A DNA stretch of 64,000 nucleotides. Origin: Rhodocyclales bacterium (GTDB taxonomy: Bacteria > Pseudomonadota > Gammaproteobacteria > Burkholderiales > Rhodocyclaceae). Below the pieces are notes generated by a model. The model saw only the letters and a list, made by a program, of their open reading frames with translations. It was not told the origin of the DNA and did no database searches. The translations under genes and the position numbers were made by a program. Location: positions 41,995 to 105,994 of the forward strand of contig JACRJA010000006.1 in assembly GCA_016235745.1 (NCBI GenBank). Direction: 5' to 3'. Shown piece by piece: positions 58,587 to 64,000 of this stretch (positions are counted from its first letter, which is position 1; the number at the start of each line of letters is the position of its first letter).

Positions 58587-58620
58587 GAAAAAAGCCTACG
58601 CGAGCGATCGCGTAAGCTTT
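58587..58620 (-). terminator. Rho-independent terminator downstream of tRNA-Pro
   Basis: aaaaaagcctacgcgagcgatcgcgtaagcttt: stem AAGCTTACGCG/CGCGTAGGCTT with a T tract on the minus strand. Confidence 0.7.
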
Positions 58621-58629
58621 TGGTGTGAT

Positions 58630-58707
<78 letters not shown>

Positions 58708-58846
58708 CGAGTTCGCTATTGTAGCCGATTCCGCAGAAAACGCAAGCCGGACGCGCCGCTTTCGCTCCCTGTTTTTGCTGCATCGCGGAAATCGACGTGT
58801 TATGCTTGCCGCCGAAGCGTTGATGAACAACGAAGGAAGGAAGACG

Positions 58847-59371
58847 ATGGCGCTCTACGCTCTGGGCGACAAACGCCCACGACTGGAAGCGGATTGCTGG
58901 GTGGCCGATAGCGCCGAAGTGATCGGCGACGTGCGGCTGGGGCGCGAAGTCTCGATCTGGTTCAATGCCGTGCTGCGCGGCGACAACGAGCCGATCACGA
59001 TCGGTGCGGGCACCAACGTGCAAGACGGCGTGATCCTGCACGACGATGAAGGAATCCCGCTCACCATCGGCGCGGGCGTGAGCATCGGCCACATGGCCAT
59101 GCTGCACGGCTGCACGGTGGGGGACGGCTGCCTCATCGGCATCAACGCGGTGATCCTCAACCGCGCGGTGATCGGCGCGCACTGCATCATCGGCGCGAAC
59201 GCGCTCATTCCCGAAGGCAAGGTGATTCCGGAGCGCAGCCTGGTGGTCGGCTCGCCGGGCCGGGTGATCCGCACCCTGACCGACGAAGAGGTGGCGCGGC
59301 TGCACGCCAACGCGGCGCACTACCGCGAGGCGGCGCAGCGCTACCGCACGGCACTTACGCGCATCGGCTGA
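58847..59371 (+). CDS. Gamma-carbonic anhydrase family protein (left-handed beta-helix)
   Basis: [65 protein letters not shown]: hexapeptide repeats. Start at 58847. Confidence 0.9.
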   Translation: MALYALGDKRPRLEADCWVADSAEVIGDVRLGREVSIWFNAVLRGDNEPITIGAGTNVQDGVILHDDEGIPLTIGAGVSIGHMAMLHGCTVGDGCLIGINAVILNRAVIGAHCIIGANALIPEGKVIPERSLVVGSPGRVIRTLTDEEVARLHANAAHYREAAQRYRTALTRIG

Positions 59372-59375
59372 GCAT

Positions 59376-59663
59376 TCAGGGATTCGCCGCCTTGGGCGGC
59401 AGGGTGAGGAGCACTTCGTCCGGGCGCAGGTAGTTGAGCGAGCCGCGCGCCACCGCTTCGAGCGCTTCGCCCCCGTTCTTCAGCTCTTCGATTTCGGCCG
59501 CGGCGGCGGCGTTGCGCGCCGCAAGCGCCTCGTTGCGCTGGACGATCTCGTTGAGGCGGGCGTCGAGCCGCTGGCGGTGCAGCAGACCGTCGCGGCCGAG
59601 CCATAGCTGATACTGCACGAGCGCGAGCAGCACGACGAGGATCAGCCGCACCCACAGGCTCAC
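59376..59663 (-). CDS. ftsB: Cell division protein FtsB
   Basis: MSLWVRLILVVLLALVQYQLWLGRDGLLHRQRLDARLNEIVQRNEALAARNAAAAAEIEELKNG, downstream of eno. Confidence 0.93.
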   Translation of the reverse strand: MSLWVRLILVVLLALVQYQLWLGRDGLLHRQRLDARLNEIVQRNEALAARNAAAAAEIEELKNGGEALEAVARGSLNYLRPDEVLLTLPPKAANP

Positions 59664-59675
59664 GCCCCTCCCCTC

Positions 59676-64000
<4,325 letters not shown>

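Overview
This is a chromosomal window from a GC-rich Gram-negative bacterium. Gene content and order suggest a betaproteobacterium of the Hydrogenophilaceae/Rhodocyclaceae type, but that placement is inference. Almost all of it is core genome. In order it carries: a symporter-fused histidine kinase with its response regulator; a BepA-like M48 protease; a sugar-nucleotide epimerase bracketed by two copies of a 143-bp element; aat-bpt-pyrD; a flagellar block (motB-motA-fliA-flhG-like-flhF-flhA-flhB); clpB; a phasin; moaE-moaD-moeA; a DinG/YoaA helicase; zapE; a long TCA-cycle block (GntR regulator-sdhCDAB-sdhE-gltA-sucA-sucB-lpd) divergent from mdh; a CitE-like lyase; mltB; cspA; crcB; a MntA/HepT-like pair; a Lon-like protease; hom; an AlaA-like aminotransferase; bcp; phoH; a type IV minor-pilin locus (fimT-pilE facing pilV-W-X-Y1); dsbB; tRNA-Pro(GGG); a gamma-carbonic anhydrase; and ftsB-eno-kdsA-pyrG. 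The right edge appears to enter a mobile element. I found no CRISPR array, prophage or clearly novel multi-gene system. The best leads are: (1) a pair of about 95% identical 143-bp elements with terminal inverted repeats flanking the epimerase gene; (2) the AT-rich, convergently arranged minor-pilin locus with a palindrome spanning both stop codons; (3) a palindromic operator candidate between the GntR gene and mdh; (4) a HepT-like protein whose RX4HXY motif has lost its His; (5) an FlhG-like protein with a degenerate P-loop; and (6) a putative IS end just upstream of pyrG.
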